Shown: positions 17,362-26,594, counted from the stretch's first letter. The stretch: DNA of 64,000 bases from CAZLPZ01 sp964607245 (GCA_964607245.1 CAZSIB010000002.1:1-64000); one strand, 5' to 3'. Notes: generated from the letters alone by a model not told the origin. Numbers and translations are program-made.

Positions 17362-18485
17362 GAATATTGTTTGTTTGCCGCAGTTTTTCAGGTATCGCAG
17401 GCGGTGTTGAACGCATGTCGATTGCACTCATGAATGCGATGGTCGCGCGCGGACATGATGTGCATGTGATGACATGGGACCGCGCAGGCGATCAAGACGC
17501 ATTTTTTAATATGGACTCGCGCATTTTATGGCATAAGATTTCTGTAGGCGATCCAAATCAAAGAGCCTCTTTTCTAACCCGACTCCATCGTTTAATGGCG
17601 GTGCGATCGATGATTAGAAAGATAAACCCGGATGTTGGGATTGGGTTTCAACACGGACCCTTTTTGGCAGCGCGTCTCTATACATGGGGACTTCCTTTTC
17701 CAATGATTTGCGCGGAACGTAACGCGCTTGACCGGATGAAATATAACGACCGGATTGAAAATAAGAATTTTGTTTTTCAAACCATGCGCCTTGCGCGCGC
17801 GATAACGGTACAGTGTGAAAGTTACCGGGAAACATACCCAAAATTCTTGCGCGCGCGTATTGTGACGATACCCAATCCTGTTTTTCCTGCAAAAAATCAA
17901 GCAAATCCGGCGGGGAAACCGGGCGAAAGAAAAATACTTCTGGCCATTGGTCGCTTGGCCTATCAAAAAAACTTTCCTTGTTTAATCCGTGCCTTTGCCC
18001 GTATTTCAAGCGAATTTCCCGATTGGGAACTGCATATCGGAGGGAATGGCGAACGCCAAGGCGAGCTAGAGGAGCTTATTCGTACCCTTGATATTTCAAG
18101 CAGAGTAAAGCTTTTGGGCGTCTTGGCACCAGACCAGGTAAGCGCCGCCTATCCATCATCGCATCTTTTCTGTTTACCGTCGCGGTGGGAAGGATTCCCG
18201 AATGTCTTGGCTGAAGCCATGGCGCATGGCCTCCCCTGTGTTGGATTTTCAGAGTGTCCAGGGGTGCGTGATTTGATTGAACATGATGTTGATGGTGTCT
18301 TGGCGCCCGGCATGGATGACGATCAAAGCCTCTCCCATGCGCTTGAAAAATGCATGCGTGATGATGAGGGTCGCGCCCGTTTGGGGCAGGCCGCAAGATT
18401 AAAAGTTACTGCATTCGAGCCAGAAAAGATATTTAACACCTGGGAACAGCTTTTTATTCGAGTGGCGGGCAAAAACAAAAAATGA
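17358..18485 (+). CDS. Glycosyltransferase family 4, paralogue A
   Basis: About 375 residues, GT-B fold. It starts with RILFVCRSF and a GGVERM loop, has an AIGRLAYQKNFPCLI hinge, and a C-terminal PSRWEGFPNVLAEAMAHG donor-binding segment with the conserved EGFxxxxxE pattern of GT4 enzymes. The ATG at 17358 overlaps the previous TGA; an earlier in-frame start at 17319 would lie inside the upstream gene and is less likely. Confidence 0.83.
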   Translation: MRILFVCRSFSGIAGGVERMSIALMNAMVARGHDVHVMTWDRAGDQDAFFNMDSRILWHKISVGDPNQRASFLTRLHRLMAVRSMIRKINPDVGIGFQHGPFLAARLYTWGLPFPMICAERNALDRMKYNDRIENKNFVFQTMRLARAITVQCESYRETYPKFLRARIVTIPNPVFPAKNQANPAGKPGERKILLAIGRLAYQKNFPCLIRAFARISSEFPDWELHIGGNGERQGELEELIRTLDISSRVKLLGVLAPDQVSAAYPSSHLFCLPSRWEGFPNVLAEAMAHGLPCVGFSECPGVRDLIEHDVDGVLAPGMDDDQSLSHALEKCMRDDEGRARLGQAARLKVTAFEPEKIFNTWEQLFIRVAGKNKK

Positions 18486-19591
18486 AAGTTGTTTTTGTCA
18501 TTAAGACACTTGATCATGTGAAAGGCGGGGCAGAACGCGTTCTTTGCGTCGTGGCGTCTGAACTTGCAAGACGCGGGCATGATGTGCATATCGTGTCGTT
18601 TGATATCCCGGGGGGACGTCCTGTTTATCCCCTTGATTCAGGTGTTTCCGCGTGGCGATTGGGGCAAAAAGATCCACGTCAAAAAACAACAATCATCGAT
18701 TTTTTTCGCCGTATGTGGGGGTTCCGTCGGCACATGAAAATCTTAAATCCAGATATTGCGGTTGGGTTTATGGACAGTGCCTATGTTCCGCTTGTCTTTG
18801 GAACGCTGGATCAAAAGATCCCGATTATTGCGAGTGAACATATTGTGCCGCGGCACTATCAAAATAAAAAAATAGAATTTTTCCTTTTGCTGATGGCAGC
18901 GTTCCGTGCAAATCGAATGACCGTTGTGACGAGCCAAGTTAAAAAATTGTTTCCTATGTGGATACAGCATAAAATTATCCCGATGAAAAATCCTGTTTTC
19001 TTTCCGGCGGATCACAAGACGCCAAAAAAAGAAACGACAGAAAAAATTATTCTTCACATCGGCCGATTTGACCCCCAGAAAGATCACACCACGTTAATTG
19101 CGGCCTTTGCGTTATGCGCGCCACAGTTTCCGGATTGGAATTTGCATTTGATTGGCGATGGTCCGTTACGCGAGGAGATACACGCGCAAATCAATGCATG
19201 TGGCCTTGGAAACCGTGTAAAATGGACACCTCAAACAGACGATGTCTCAACCGTGTATCGCGCGGCGGATATTTTTGCGTTCCCCTCTCTTTATGAAAGT
19301 TTTGGTTTGGTCGTGGCTGAAGCTTTGGCCCACGGCGTGCCCGTTCTTGCCTTTGCGGATTGTCCGGGGGTCAATATCTTAATTCAAGATGGAGAAAACG
19401 GATTGCTTGTCAGGGGGCAGGACCGCGTCCAGACCTTTGCCGATGGGCTTATGCGTTTGATGAATGACGCGGATTTGCGCGTGCGGTTTTCTCGACAGGG
19501 GCCGTCGAGCGTCGCAAGCTATGCGGCGTCGCCCGTGGTCGATGCGTGGGAAGAATTACTGGCATTTGCCGTTCGCGCAACGCCGAAATAA
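18482..19591 (+). CDS. Glycosyltransferase family 4, paralogue B
   Basis: This 369-residue GT4 enzyme has the same plan as the gene upstream: KVVFVIKTL, a GGAERV loop, an HIGRFDPQKDHTTLI hinge and PSLYESFGLVVAEALAHG as the donor-binding segment. It is the last gene of the rightward arm. Its last 73 bases are antisense to the end of the convergent epimerase gene. Confidence 0.83.
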   Translation: MKVVFVIKTLDHVKGGAERVLCVVASELARRGHDVHIVSFDIPGGRPVYPLDSGVSAWRLGQKDPRQKTTIIDFFRRMWGFRRHMKILNPDIAVGFMDSAYVPLVFGTLDQKIPIIASEHIVPRHYQNKKIEFFLLLMAAFRANRMTVVTSQVKKLFPMWIQHKIIPMKNPVFFPADHKTPKKETTEKIILHIGRFDPQKDHTTLIAAFALCAPQFPDWNLHLIGDGPLREEIHAQINACGLGNRVKWTPQTDDVSTVYRAADIFAFPSLYESFGLVVAEALAHGVPVLAFADCPGVNILIQDGENGLLVRGQDRVQTFADGLMRLMNDADLRVRFSRQGPSSVASYAASPVVDAWEELLAFAVRATPK

Positions 19592-20583
19592 CCGCAATAC
19601 CAATCAATAAATTTTGGAATTCCGATATGAATGGGGGTGGTGGGTTGGTATCCGGTCACACGCGTCGTTTCGGTGATATCCGCATAGGTTTCATACACAT
19701 CACCCGGTTGCATGGGTTGAAGGTCAAGCACCGCCTTGCGACCCAGCGCCTTTTCAATTTCATGGATAAAATCGAGGAGTTTTTCGCTTTTGTTGTTCCC
19801 GATGTTGAGGACGCGGTGCGGTGGATGGGCATCCGCGGAGATGGGAGGATGATCAAGAGCACCCAAAATACCCGTCACAATATCATCGATAAAGGTAAAA
19901 TCACGCCGCATATTCCCCTGATTAAAGACAGGGAGTTTTTCGCCGGCCAGAATGGCACGGGTAAAGATAAAGGGCGCCATATCGGGCCGTCCCCACGGAC
20001 CATAAACGGTAAAGAACCGCAATCCCGTTTGCGGAATCCCATATAAATGGGCATAGGTATAACTCATCAGTTCATCGCTGCGCTTGGTCGCGGCATAAAG
20101 GGAGAGCGGCGTCGTCACAGGGTCATCCACAGAAAATGGTTGCTTGGTATTGGCACCATAAACAGACGATGAACTCGCATAGACCAGATGTTCAAACCCC
20201 GGCGTATGACGGCACATTTCAAGAACGGTTAAATGCCCCAGCACATTTGTCATCACATATTCATAGGGGTTTTGTAACGAATAACGCACGCCGGGCTGCG
20301 CCGCCAAATGAATAACGCGCAGGAAAGGGCCGTGTGACGACCATAGTTTTTCCATGAAGGCGCGGTCGGTGATATCGCCCTGGATAAAGGTAAAGCTGCC
20401 GCCGGTTGTTGACGCCGTGTGCGCATGGCCACGGACGGCTGCGATCCGTGCTTGCTTTAATGTGACATCATAATAGGGGCTCAAATTATCAACACCCATG
20501 ACCTGTTCGCCGCGGGCCACAAGCGCCCGCGCAACATGGGATCCAATAAATCCCGCCGCACCGGTGAGAAGAATAGGGGGCAT
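19519..20583 (-). CDS. NAD-dependent epimerase, UDP-glucuronate 4-epimerase-like
   Basis: An extended short-chain dehydrogenase of about 354 residues: TGAAGFIGSH near the start, SSSSVYG, YAATKR with the catalytic Tyr/Lys pair, and RFFTVYGPWGRPD as in UDP-GlcA 4-epimerases. An upstream in-frame start at 20628 lies inside the neighbouring gene; ATG 20583, 14 bases after that gene's stop, fits the family's N-terminus. The protein carries a Ser/Ala/Thr-rich tail of about 20 residues after the usual end, encoded antisense to the GT4 gene. Confidence 0.83.
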   Translation of the reverse strand: MPPILLTGAAGFIGSHVARALVARGEQVMGVDNLSPYYDVTLKQARIAAVRGHAHTASTTGGSFTFIQGDITDRAFMEKLWSSHGPFLRVIHLAAQPGVRYSLQNPYEYVMTNVLGHLTVLEMCRHTPGFEHLVYASSSSVYGANTKQPFSVDDPVTTPLSLYAATKRSDELMSYTYAHLYGIPQTGLRFFTVYGPWGRPDMAPFIFTRAILAGEKLPVFNQGNMRRDFTFIDDIVTGILGALDHPPISADAHPPHRVLNIGNNKSEKLLDFIHEIEKALGRKAVLDLQPMQPGDVYETYADITETTRVTGYQPTTPIHIGIPKFIDWYCGYFGVARTANASNSSHASTTGDAA

Positions 20584-20596
20584 ATTAGAGAGCCTG

Positions 20597-21607
20597 TTAG
20601 CGTAGAAGGTGAAGCGTGAGTCCCTCATCCGATGTCATGGAGAAGCCATTTAATCCAATATTATGGGCCAAGGCCGTGATTTGGTGTGGTAATGGCTTGA
20701 CTGAGTACATGACAGGGAAAGCATCACCTTTTCTAATTGATACAGAGGAAGAAGTGGAACCGTTAAACCGGATACTCATATCTTTTCGTGCGACAACATT
20801 GTGGTGCGGGACCACATTTATTCCTGTGCGTGTTTCACGATAAAAATAATCTGCAACATTATGGCTGTTTACCTCGTTGATCGCGGCGCGCTCAAACGCT
20901 TGTCCGATACAATTCAAAACAAATTGATCAAACATGGGATGATTATAGGACTCTTGCACCTGCCAAGGGTCCTGGCAGGAATCGTATCCCAAAACAATGT
21001 TTCCGCCATTTCCGGCAAGGCGTTTAAATTTGCTAAGCGCAACAAGAATTTGCGTTTCTGGGAACTTTTCATCTGATTTTTGTGAAACGTTTGACAAAAG
21101 GCTTCCTGTACTAATCACGGTTGTATGCCGCATAGGCTGCAAAAGAGGGGCAGCTTCTTGAAAATCTGTGACGAGTGAGGTTACGCGAATATTTCTTTCT
21201 GCTTGGGCGAAAATATCCCGTAACGATTTCTCACCATTTGTACAGAACTCCCCTTCTACATCGATTAAGACGACGTGAGAAAGATTGGGAAGGTGAGGAA
21301 ATAAAACAGTTTCTTTGATTTTAGGACCTGGGCCCACAATCACCAGACGCTGCGTTGCCGAAAGTTCATGTCCAATCCGGGGTGCCTGACTCGATAGAAA
21401 AGAGATCTCTCCTCTATGTAGATAATAGCCCTCATGTTCACCGTAAAATTTTGAAACAATTTCTGCACCCTGCCCAAAATATCCGTAATGCCCAAGATGG
21501 CCACTCCCATCGTGGTTGAATAAAAGACGCAGCGCGCTAACAGCCGCTTGTTGTGGGGTTATAGACTCTGTTGGGAATCTCATCTGAAGGGCGGGGATAG
21601 CGCTCAT
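20597..21607 (-). CDS. EgtD-like SAM-dependent methyltransferase
   Basis: About 336 residues. The YYLHRGEISFL segment, LVIVGPGPKIKET as motif I and a DPWQVQESYNHPMFDQFVLN segment match the layout of the histidine-specific methyltransferase domain (EgtD, Methyltransf_33). No ergothioneine genes (egtB, egtC) are adjacent, so the substrate may differ. The ATG at 21607 overlaps the TGA of the upstream regulator (ATGA), which makes the pair one coupled cassette; the longer frame from 21649 is unlikely. Confidence 0.6.
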   Translation of the reverse strand: MSAIPALQMRFPTESITPQQAAVSALRLLFNHDGSGHLGHYGYFGQGAEIVSKFYGEHEGYYLHRGEISFLSSQAPRIGHELSATQRLVIVGPGPKIKETVLFPHLPNLSHVVLIDVEGEFCTNGEKSLRDIFAQAERNIRVTSLVTDFQEAAPLLQPMRHTTVISTGSLLSNVSQKSDEKFPETQILVALSKFKRLAGNGGNIVLGYDSCQDPWQVQESYNHPMFDQFVLNCIGQAFERAAINEVNSHNVADYFYRETRTGINVVPHHNVVARKDMSIRFNGSTSSSVSIRKGDAFPVMYSVKPLPHQITALAHNIGLNGFSMTSDEGLTLHLLR

Positions 21608-22260
21608 GCTTTTGCCCTCCGCTGGTGGATGGGGGACGAACGATTCCAAATATCATCAAATTGCAGTCGATAAGCGGCTGATATTTCTGGATACATCATG
21701 CAGATAATACGTGGCTCGGCACCAAAAAGGAGAATTGCGGTTTTCGTTCCATAGACGTAGAAGGGAACAGAGGCGAAAAGATCTTGGGGCATCCACCGAT
21801 ATTTCGCGTAGGCCGATGCAGGGGTGAAATCATCGCCATTACGAATAAGAATTCTGTACGTCACATCTTTTAAAAGCTTCATGCGATCGATATGCGTATC
21901 TTTAAACGCACCCAACCATTTAACAAAATCCCGTTCATCGACATTGCTGACGACGACTTCGCCGGGGTTTTCTTTGAGCGTCTCATACACATCGTCATAA
22001 AAATCATGGAAACCTTTTTGACCGGTGAAGGTTTGGATATCAAGCGCACGCAGGCGGACACCGTAATCCCCCAGAAACTCAACCCCGGATTTTTCAAGAA
22101 CGCGCTGGATCGCATGAATCGTATCCTCACGCGGATGGGTCACACCTTTTTCAATCGTGCCGATTGTGGTCGCAGAGATCCCCGTCCGGTCCGCAAGTTC
22201 GGACTGGTTCCAATTCAAAAGGCCGCGGGCGGCCCGGATCTGTGCGGTCGTGATGGTCAT
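21604..22260 (-). CDS. XRE-family regulator with TrmB-like sensor domain
   Basis: About 218 residues. The N-terminal 60 residues form an XRE helix-turn-helix (RGLLNWNQSELADRTG...TIGTIEKG). The C-terminal part has a VVVSNVDERDF segment, a YRILIRNG strand and a YRWMPQDLFASVPFYVYG segment, which resemble the effector domain found in TrmB-like and related regulators. The ATG at 22260 starts the HTH in register; the longer frame to 22302 runs through the operator palindrome. It is coupled to the EgtD-like gene and probably autoregulated. Confidence 0.75.
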   Translation of the reverse strand: MTITTAQIRAARGLLNWNQSELADRTGISATTIGTIEKGVTHPREDTIHAIQRVLEKSGVEFLGDYGVRLRALDIQTFTGQKGFHDFYDDVYETLKENPGEVVVSNVDERDFVKWLGAFKDTHIDRMKLLKDVTYRILIRNGDDFTPASAYAKYRWMPQDLFASVPFYVYGTKTAILLFGAEPRIICMMYPEISAAYRLQFDDIWNRSSPIHQRRAKA

Positions 22261-22284
22261 ACAGACTTCATTTATATCAGGTTT

Positions 22285-22305
22285 AACTTGGGAAAAAACC
22301 AAGTT
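22285..22305. promoter_or_regulatory. Candidate operator of the XRE regulator
   Basis: AACTTGG (22285-22291) and its exact complement CCAAGTT (22299-22305) are separated by 7 bases. The palindrome lies 25-45 bases upstream of the regulator's ATG in an A+T-rich region, a usual place for an autoregulatory XRE operator. Confidence 0.5.
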
Positions 22306-22406
22306 TTATATAATCCATAATCCGCGTTGATGCAAGGGAAATTTACAAAAAGTAAAAATGATAGGAATATTAGGAAAAAACAATTCAAAAATAAGGGCGA
22401 TCGACC

Positions 22407-23309
22407 TTATTTTGAGCCCCGAAGGCAGGACTCAATGCCTAATACCGCGCGTTTGCGGTCGGATCCCCAGCCGTAATTTTCGATGATTCCCGATTGTTGA
22501 ATCACACGGTGGCAGGGAATCAAAAGAGAGATCGGGTTGCTGCCCACCGCCGTGCCGACTGCGCGTGCAGCACGTGGGCGGCCAATCGCGCGCGCCACAT
22601 CTTGATAAGAAACGGTGCACCCCACCGGAATCCGCAGCAAGGCCCGCCATACCATCAATTGAAAATTGCTGCCGTGAATATCAAGGGGCAGAGGCACGGG
22701 GTGCGATGTGTGCCCAAGCCACCGGGCGTTGACCAGAGAGGCTGTGCGCGCCGTCTGTTCGGAATCAGGAATCATTGTCGCTGCTGGGAAATATCTAGCG
22801 AGACGTGTGGTGGCATCAGGACTGGCCTGGTCGGCACGAAATCCCATGTAACAAATTCCGCGAGAGGTTTCCGCGATCAATAAATCCCCTAAACACGTGG
22901 GGTGCCAACCATAATGAATGACCATCCCCGCGCCACGCTGTTGAACATCGCGCGGTAAAATCGCCTCATTGATGGTAAAAAGATCGTATAAACGTGCACT
23001 GCTCGATAGGTCCAAAAGACCGCTTGTATCGGTTACAGAGACCCCCGACGAGAGTAAATCCCGCGCTGTGCGCAGTGTTAAATAAGAGAGGAATTGCTTG
23101 GGCGTAATCCCTACATGTGCCTTAAATATTTTGTGAAAATGCGTCGGGTCGTATCCGGCGTGTTCGGCGAGTTCCTCAAGTTGTAGACGATGCCCTGGGT
23201 TCGTCACGATCTCATCAATGATCCGGGCCAGAACATCGGATGCCGGAGTGCTGAGGTCGGCCGAGGTGCGTGTGGAACGCCCGTGAGAGAGAGAATTTGA
23301 GGATATCAT
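22407..23309 (-). CDS. Ada-like AraC regulator with methylated-DNA-cysteine methyltransferase domain
   Basis: About 300 residues: an N-terminal AraC-type helix-turn-helix region (LEELAEHAGYDPTHFHKIFKAHVGITPKQFL) followed by a methylguanine-DNA methyltransferase domain with the catalytic IPCHRVI motif near the C-terminus. It lacks the N-terminal zinc domain of E. coli Ada, whose Cys senses methyl phosphotriesters. It repairs O6-methylguanine by a suicide transfer to Cys. The frame opens with TTG at 23345; ATG 23309 is chosen. Confidence 0.85.
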   Translation of the reverse strand: MISSNSLSHGRSTRTSADLSTPASDVLARIIDEIVTNPGHRLQLEELAEHAGYDPTHFHKIFKAHVGITPKQFLSYLTLRTARDLLSSGVSVTDTSGLLDLSSSARLYDLFTINEAILPRDVQQRGAGMVIHYGWHPTCLGDLLIAETSRGICYMGFRADQASPDATTRLARYFPAATMIPDSEQTARTASLVNARWLGHTSHPVPLPLDIHGSNFQLMVWRALLRIPVGCTVSYQDVARAIGRPRAARAVGTAVGSNPISLLIPCHRVIQQSGIIENYGWGSDRKRAVLGIESCLRGSK

Positions 23310-23370
23310 CTTGAAAGACTGCCACGTTAGGGACAAAGGATGCAATCCGGATTCTTGCGGAGGGGGTGAT

Positions 23371-24906
23371 CTATCCCTTGGGTGTTGCCGTGTTGCCTTT
23401 ACGGGCTTCCATGATATCAGAGGGTTGATTGAATAACACTTGCGGCGAGACCGTTAGGGTACACGGGATTTTTTGTGCCGCCATCCATTGGCAGATATCT
23501 TCCGCTACTGCGACTGATTGCGCAGGCATCGTCGACTGTAAGGCGTATGCCCCTGCCTTTTTTGCTGTCCCAGATGATGGATTTGTTATCATCGAAATGG
23601 GAATAGAGAGATCGCTGTATTGGCGCAAGATATTAGCCACACGTAAGCGAACTAATTGAGCCATGAGTAATGAACGGTATGTTGTCCCGTAATCGATGGC
23701 AATCGGCTCTGGTTCCGTGGAACGTGGGGTATTTTTTTCTAAACGTCGTATGATCACCGGAATCTCTGTTCCTTGTTCCAATTGAATATTTTGATCCGGA
23801 ACGAGTTTGCCGTCATAGCCAATTTTGATCAAACGTGGTGTAGGTTGACGTAGGTTTGTTCCCGCTAAATCTTCCGATCGAATTCTGGCGAGATATTCTC
23901 CGGGTGGAATTTTTCCTAAAACATAATAGCCATCAAAAGCTGACAAGGTTGAAACCGCAATATTCCCCACGGGATCAATGAGGTCGATGTGAAGACCGCC
24001 GGCTGCTTGACGGGGAGCTCCAAAAAACGGACCTTCGGCAGTCATAATCGTTCCGTCAACTTCACCGGATAAATGGACGGGGAAATCGAGTGATACGGGT
24101 TTTCCTGGGCGCGAATAGATCGATGCGCCCTCATACCCAACAACGTAATAGGGATCTGGTAATGTCGCACGGTCGACCATGATATCGGTCACTTGGTATT
24201 CGGGGAGATCAGTAATGATGGCAACCCCGGTTTCATCTGTTTTCGCTGAACGCGAGACTTGTACCGAAATAACTTTTACATCCGAAAGAGGTTCGTCTTT
24301 CCCATCAAAAATATTATTTCCGTTCTGGTCAAAAAATACAAATGCGCGCAGAGCGCCGGAATTGACACTCGCGGTGTTTGTTAAATAAACATCTTTCCCT
24401 TTGGGGTCATAAAGCGCGCCTAAATTCACACTGACAGTTGCGCGCAAGTCATGTTCGCTATTGTATGAAAGACGGGGTGTGACTGTATATTTTGGTGTCC
24501 GCCAGTTGGATGAGATCGCGCCTTCCAGCCGTGTTGGATTTTCAAGCGTGACTTCACCACGGATTGTCGCGGTATCGGTCACATTTCGTTCGGCATCCAA
24601 GAGCAATCGGTTCCATTTGAATTCGGGGCTTAATTCATATTGTACATCGCTGCGTAGGCGCGTTCCTGCAATCTGTGTCCGCGCCGATAAAGACCCCAGA
24701 TATTCTTCGGTGGTTATGGATTCAGTTTCGCTTCGGGTGTATTGCAAAGACTCACCGATCGAAACACCTCTAAAACGCGTATTTAAAGAAAGTCGTGTTG
24801 ATAGATCGGCATTCTCTTCATAATCACCGCTATAACTCGTATCAAAATGATACGAGATTTTTTGATCAAGGAATGTGGCTATGGGGCCGCGCAGACCAAT
24901 TCTGGT
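23371..24906 (-). CDS. Fimbrial outer-membrane usher, C-terminal piece (after assembly gap)
   Basis: The frame is open from the N run to the stop, about 511 residues. It shows repeated beta-rich segments, a DQNGNNIFDGKDEPLSDVKV-type carboxypeptidase-regulatory-like fold and a Gly/Tyr-rich plug or C-terminal domain, as in chaperone-usher ushers. The first possible ATG/GTG after the gap would drop about 53 clearly usher-like residues, so the true protein runs through the gap. It exports and assembles fimbrial subunits across the outer membrane. Confidence 0.65.
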   Translation of the reverse strand, partial: TRIGLRGPIATFLDQKISYHFDTSYSGDYEENADLSTRLSLNTRFRGVSIGESLQYTRSETESITTEEYLGSLSARTQIAGTRLRSDVQYELSPEFKWNRLLLDAERNVTDTATIRGEVTLENPTRLEGAISSNWRTPKYTVTPRLSYNSEHDLRATVSVNLGALYDPKGKDVYLTNTASVNSGALRAFVFFDQNGNNIFDGKDEPLSDVKVISVQVSRSAKTDETGVAIITDLPEYQVTDIMVDRATLPDPYYVVGYEGASIYSRPGKPVSLDFPVHLSGEVDGTIMTAEGPFFGAPRQAAGGLHIDLIDPVGNIAVSTLSAFDGYYVLGKIPPGEYLARIRSEDLAGTNLRQPTPRLIKIGYDGKLVPDQNIQLEQGTEIPVIIRRLEKNTPRSTEPEPIAIDYGTTYRSLLMAQLVRLRVANILRQYSDLSIPISMITNPSSGTAKKAGAYALQSTMPAQSVAVAEDICQWMAAQKIPCTLTVSPQVLFNQPSDIMEARKGNTATPKG

Positions 24907-24916
24907 NNNNNNNNNN
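24907..24916. other. Assembly gap (10 N) inside the usher gene
   Basis: Ten consecutive N bases. The usher frame shifts from one side to the other, but since a run of exactly 10 N is probably a placeholder of unknown true size, the shift is not evidence of a frameshift mutation. Confidence 0.95.
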
Positions 24917-25994
24917 ACCTGTCTCCCGATATGTCGTCGGATCCGTCGGGGTTATAGTTTGGGGTACGTAACGTCGCGCTTCCAAAAAAATCATGCCCAG
25001 AAAACTGTCGCCGTACAATGGTCCGGAACGCGCCTTCTGCGGCGTCGTCTGCTAATAGATCAAAGTTCCACAAACTACGCCCAGACCGGAGGGCGGTGCC
25101 GATATTTGCAAATAATTTCTGTGTTCCATTGGCTTGAACGGTTTCCAAGCCTGCATTGACAGACAGGCCGTCATGAATACCGCGGTGATACGTGACAACC
25201 ATTTGCGGCGTATTCTTATCGACATCTCGCGAAGGATCATCGGTAAATGTTTGCGTTTCCGCCAAAGATAAGGAGATATCGTATAAATGGTTGTCCTTAC
25301 CGACATCTGTGATGTCAATGGGCAAAGTTAACTCTTCCTCGCGGACCTCTCCTTGCGGGCCATAGAACACCAGACGAAAATTATTATCTCCGGCATAAAG
25401 ATCAACATTTTCGAAACGATATCGCCCATCATTCCCAACGCTTTGGAATCCAATCAAAGTATCCTCTTCATAGAGCTCAACATCCCAATCCGGAGGAATG
25501 TCCCCTTCAAATGTCCGCGAGGTCTGTCCGGAAATCATCTCGTCTTTGTTATTTGTGATCCGTACCCCAAGACCCGGCCCGACATAGCCCGCCATATCTA
25601 ATCCACGGGGTGTGAGATCCCCAAACTCAACGCGACTTGCGCGAAAGGGCCCCATCATGTCGCCGGTTTCGTGTTCGCGTTCCATGGTAAATCGAAAATT
25701 ATTCAAGCCGCCATCGTTGCTGAGTGTACTGAAGGTCCGTGTCGTCATGCCCAAAAGATCGCCGGCCGTATCAAGTCGCATCGTGCGCCGGATTTCTGCC
25801 GCGTCGCCAGGCCTTTTTGTCAGATCATGGGTAATGCGCGCATTCGCGCGCGGGACGGTGGCCATCTGGTACGGTTGATCCATACGGGGCAATTTGGGAT
25901 CATGATCTTTTTTATCAAGAGGAGGGGTCTCTTTTCGGCGTTTTAATTTATCCTCCAAGGGGAAAGGAAGGTCCGCGGCAAGGTCGATAAGCAA
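24917..25994 (-). CDS. Fimbrial outer-membrane usher, middle piece
   Basis: About 359 residues between an in-frame TAG (26001-26003) and the assembly gap. The frame continues directly from the N-terminal piece; TTG 25994 is only the first possible start after the stop. The content is usher-like: a LPFPLEDKLKRR linker, long alternating beta-strand repeats and a WDVELYEEDTLIGFQ...GRYRFENVDLYAGDN segment that matches the usher plug/middle domain. Without readthrough this piece would have no signal peptide and no export route. Confidence 0.6.
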
Positions 25995-26000
25995 AGAATC

Positions 26001-26594
26001 CTAGATGAATTCGGAATCAATCTTCATCCATTTGTTGATGGTCGGTGCGAGAACATAAATCTCGCCGTCTTGTGTGAACCACTCGTCTCGCGTAACGGGG
26101 AATTCTTGTCCACGCGAAAGAACGACGCCTTTTTCCAAATCAAGATCAAAACGTAAATTCTCGCGGATATACCAACCTTGTGCAGAATTATTCTGAAAAT
26201 CAATTTGGATCGGGAAAGCAAGTGACCCAAATAACCCGCCAAGCGAAAGATAAATATTCGGCCCGCGGCGCAGAGCGCTCACTTGGCCATCAATCAAAAT
26301 ATTTCCCCGAATACGGGGTTGCAAGAAGAGAACTTCGTTCTCGGGGACATAGCGCAAGGGGTCCTGTGGGACGATACCCGGCATCTTTTGCTCCATACGG
26401 GACACAAAATTATGCGCAAGAGATAAAAGCGCTGGACGCGACAGAGTTGCTGCCACCGCGGATGATTCGAGGGCAAGAAGAATAACCACTCCCAAAAAGA
26501 GGGGGAGTAAGAATGGAGACCAGAAATTTTTCACGTGGCCATGGGTGCAAGAAAAAGGCCAAGTAAACGCAGCTATAAAAAGAAATAAAGACAT
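26001..26594 (-). CDS. Fimbrial usher N-terminal piece ending at an in-frame amber codon
   Basis: The 197-residue product begins with a hydrophobic signal-like region (about residues 25-50), followed by the periplasmic N-terminal usher segment (VLFLQPRIRG...GPNIYLSLGGLFGSLAFPIQID...GWYIRENLRFDLDL). The frame ends at TAG and continues in the same frame into DSLLIDLAADLPFPLE, so one codon separates it from the rest of the usher. Either the gene is inactivated, the base is an error, or the stop is read through. TAG serves as a normal stop elsewhere in the window (xth, second pilin). Confidence 0.65.
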   Translation of the reverse strand: MSLFLFIAAFTWPFSCTHGHVKNFWSPFLLPLFLGVVILLALESSAVAATLSRPALLSLAHNFVSRMEQKMPGIVPQDPLRYVPENEVLFLQPRIRGNILIDGQVSALRRGPNIYLSLGGLFGSLAFPIQIDFQNNSAQGWYIRENLRFDLDLEKGVVLSRGQEFPVTRDEWFTQDGEIYVLAPTINKWMKIDSEFI

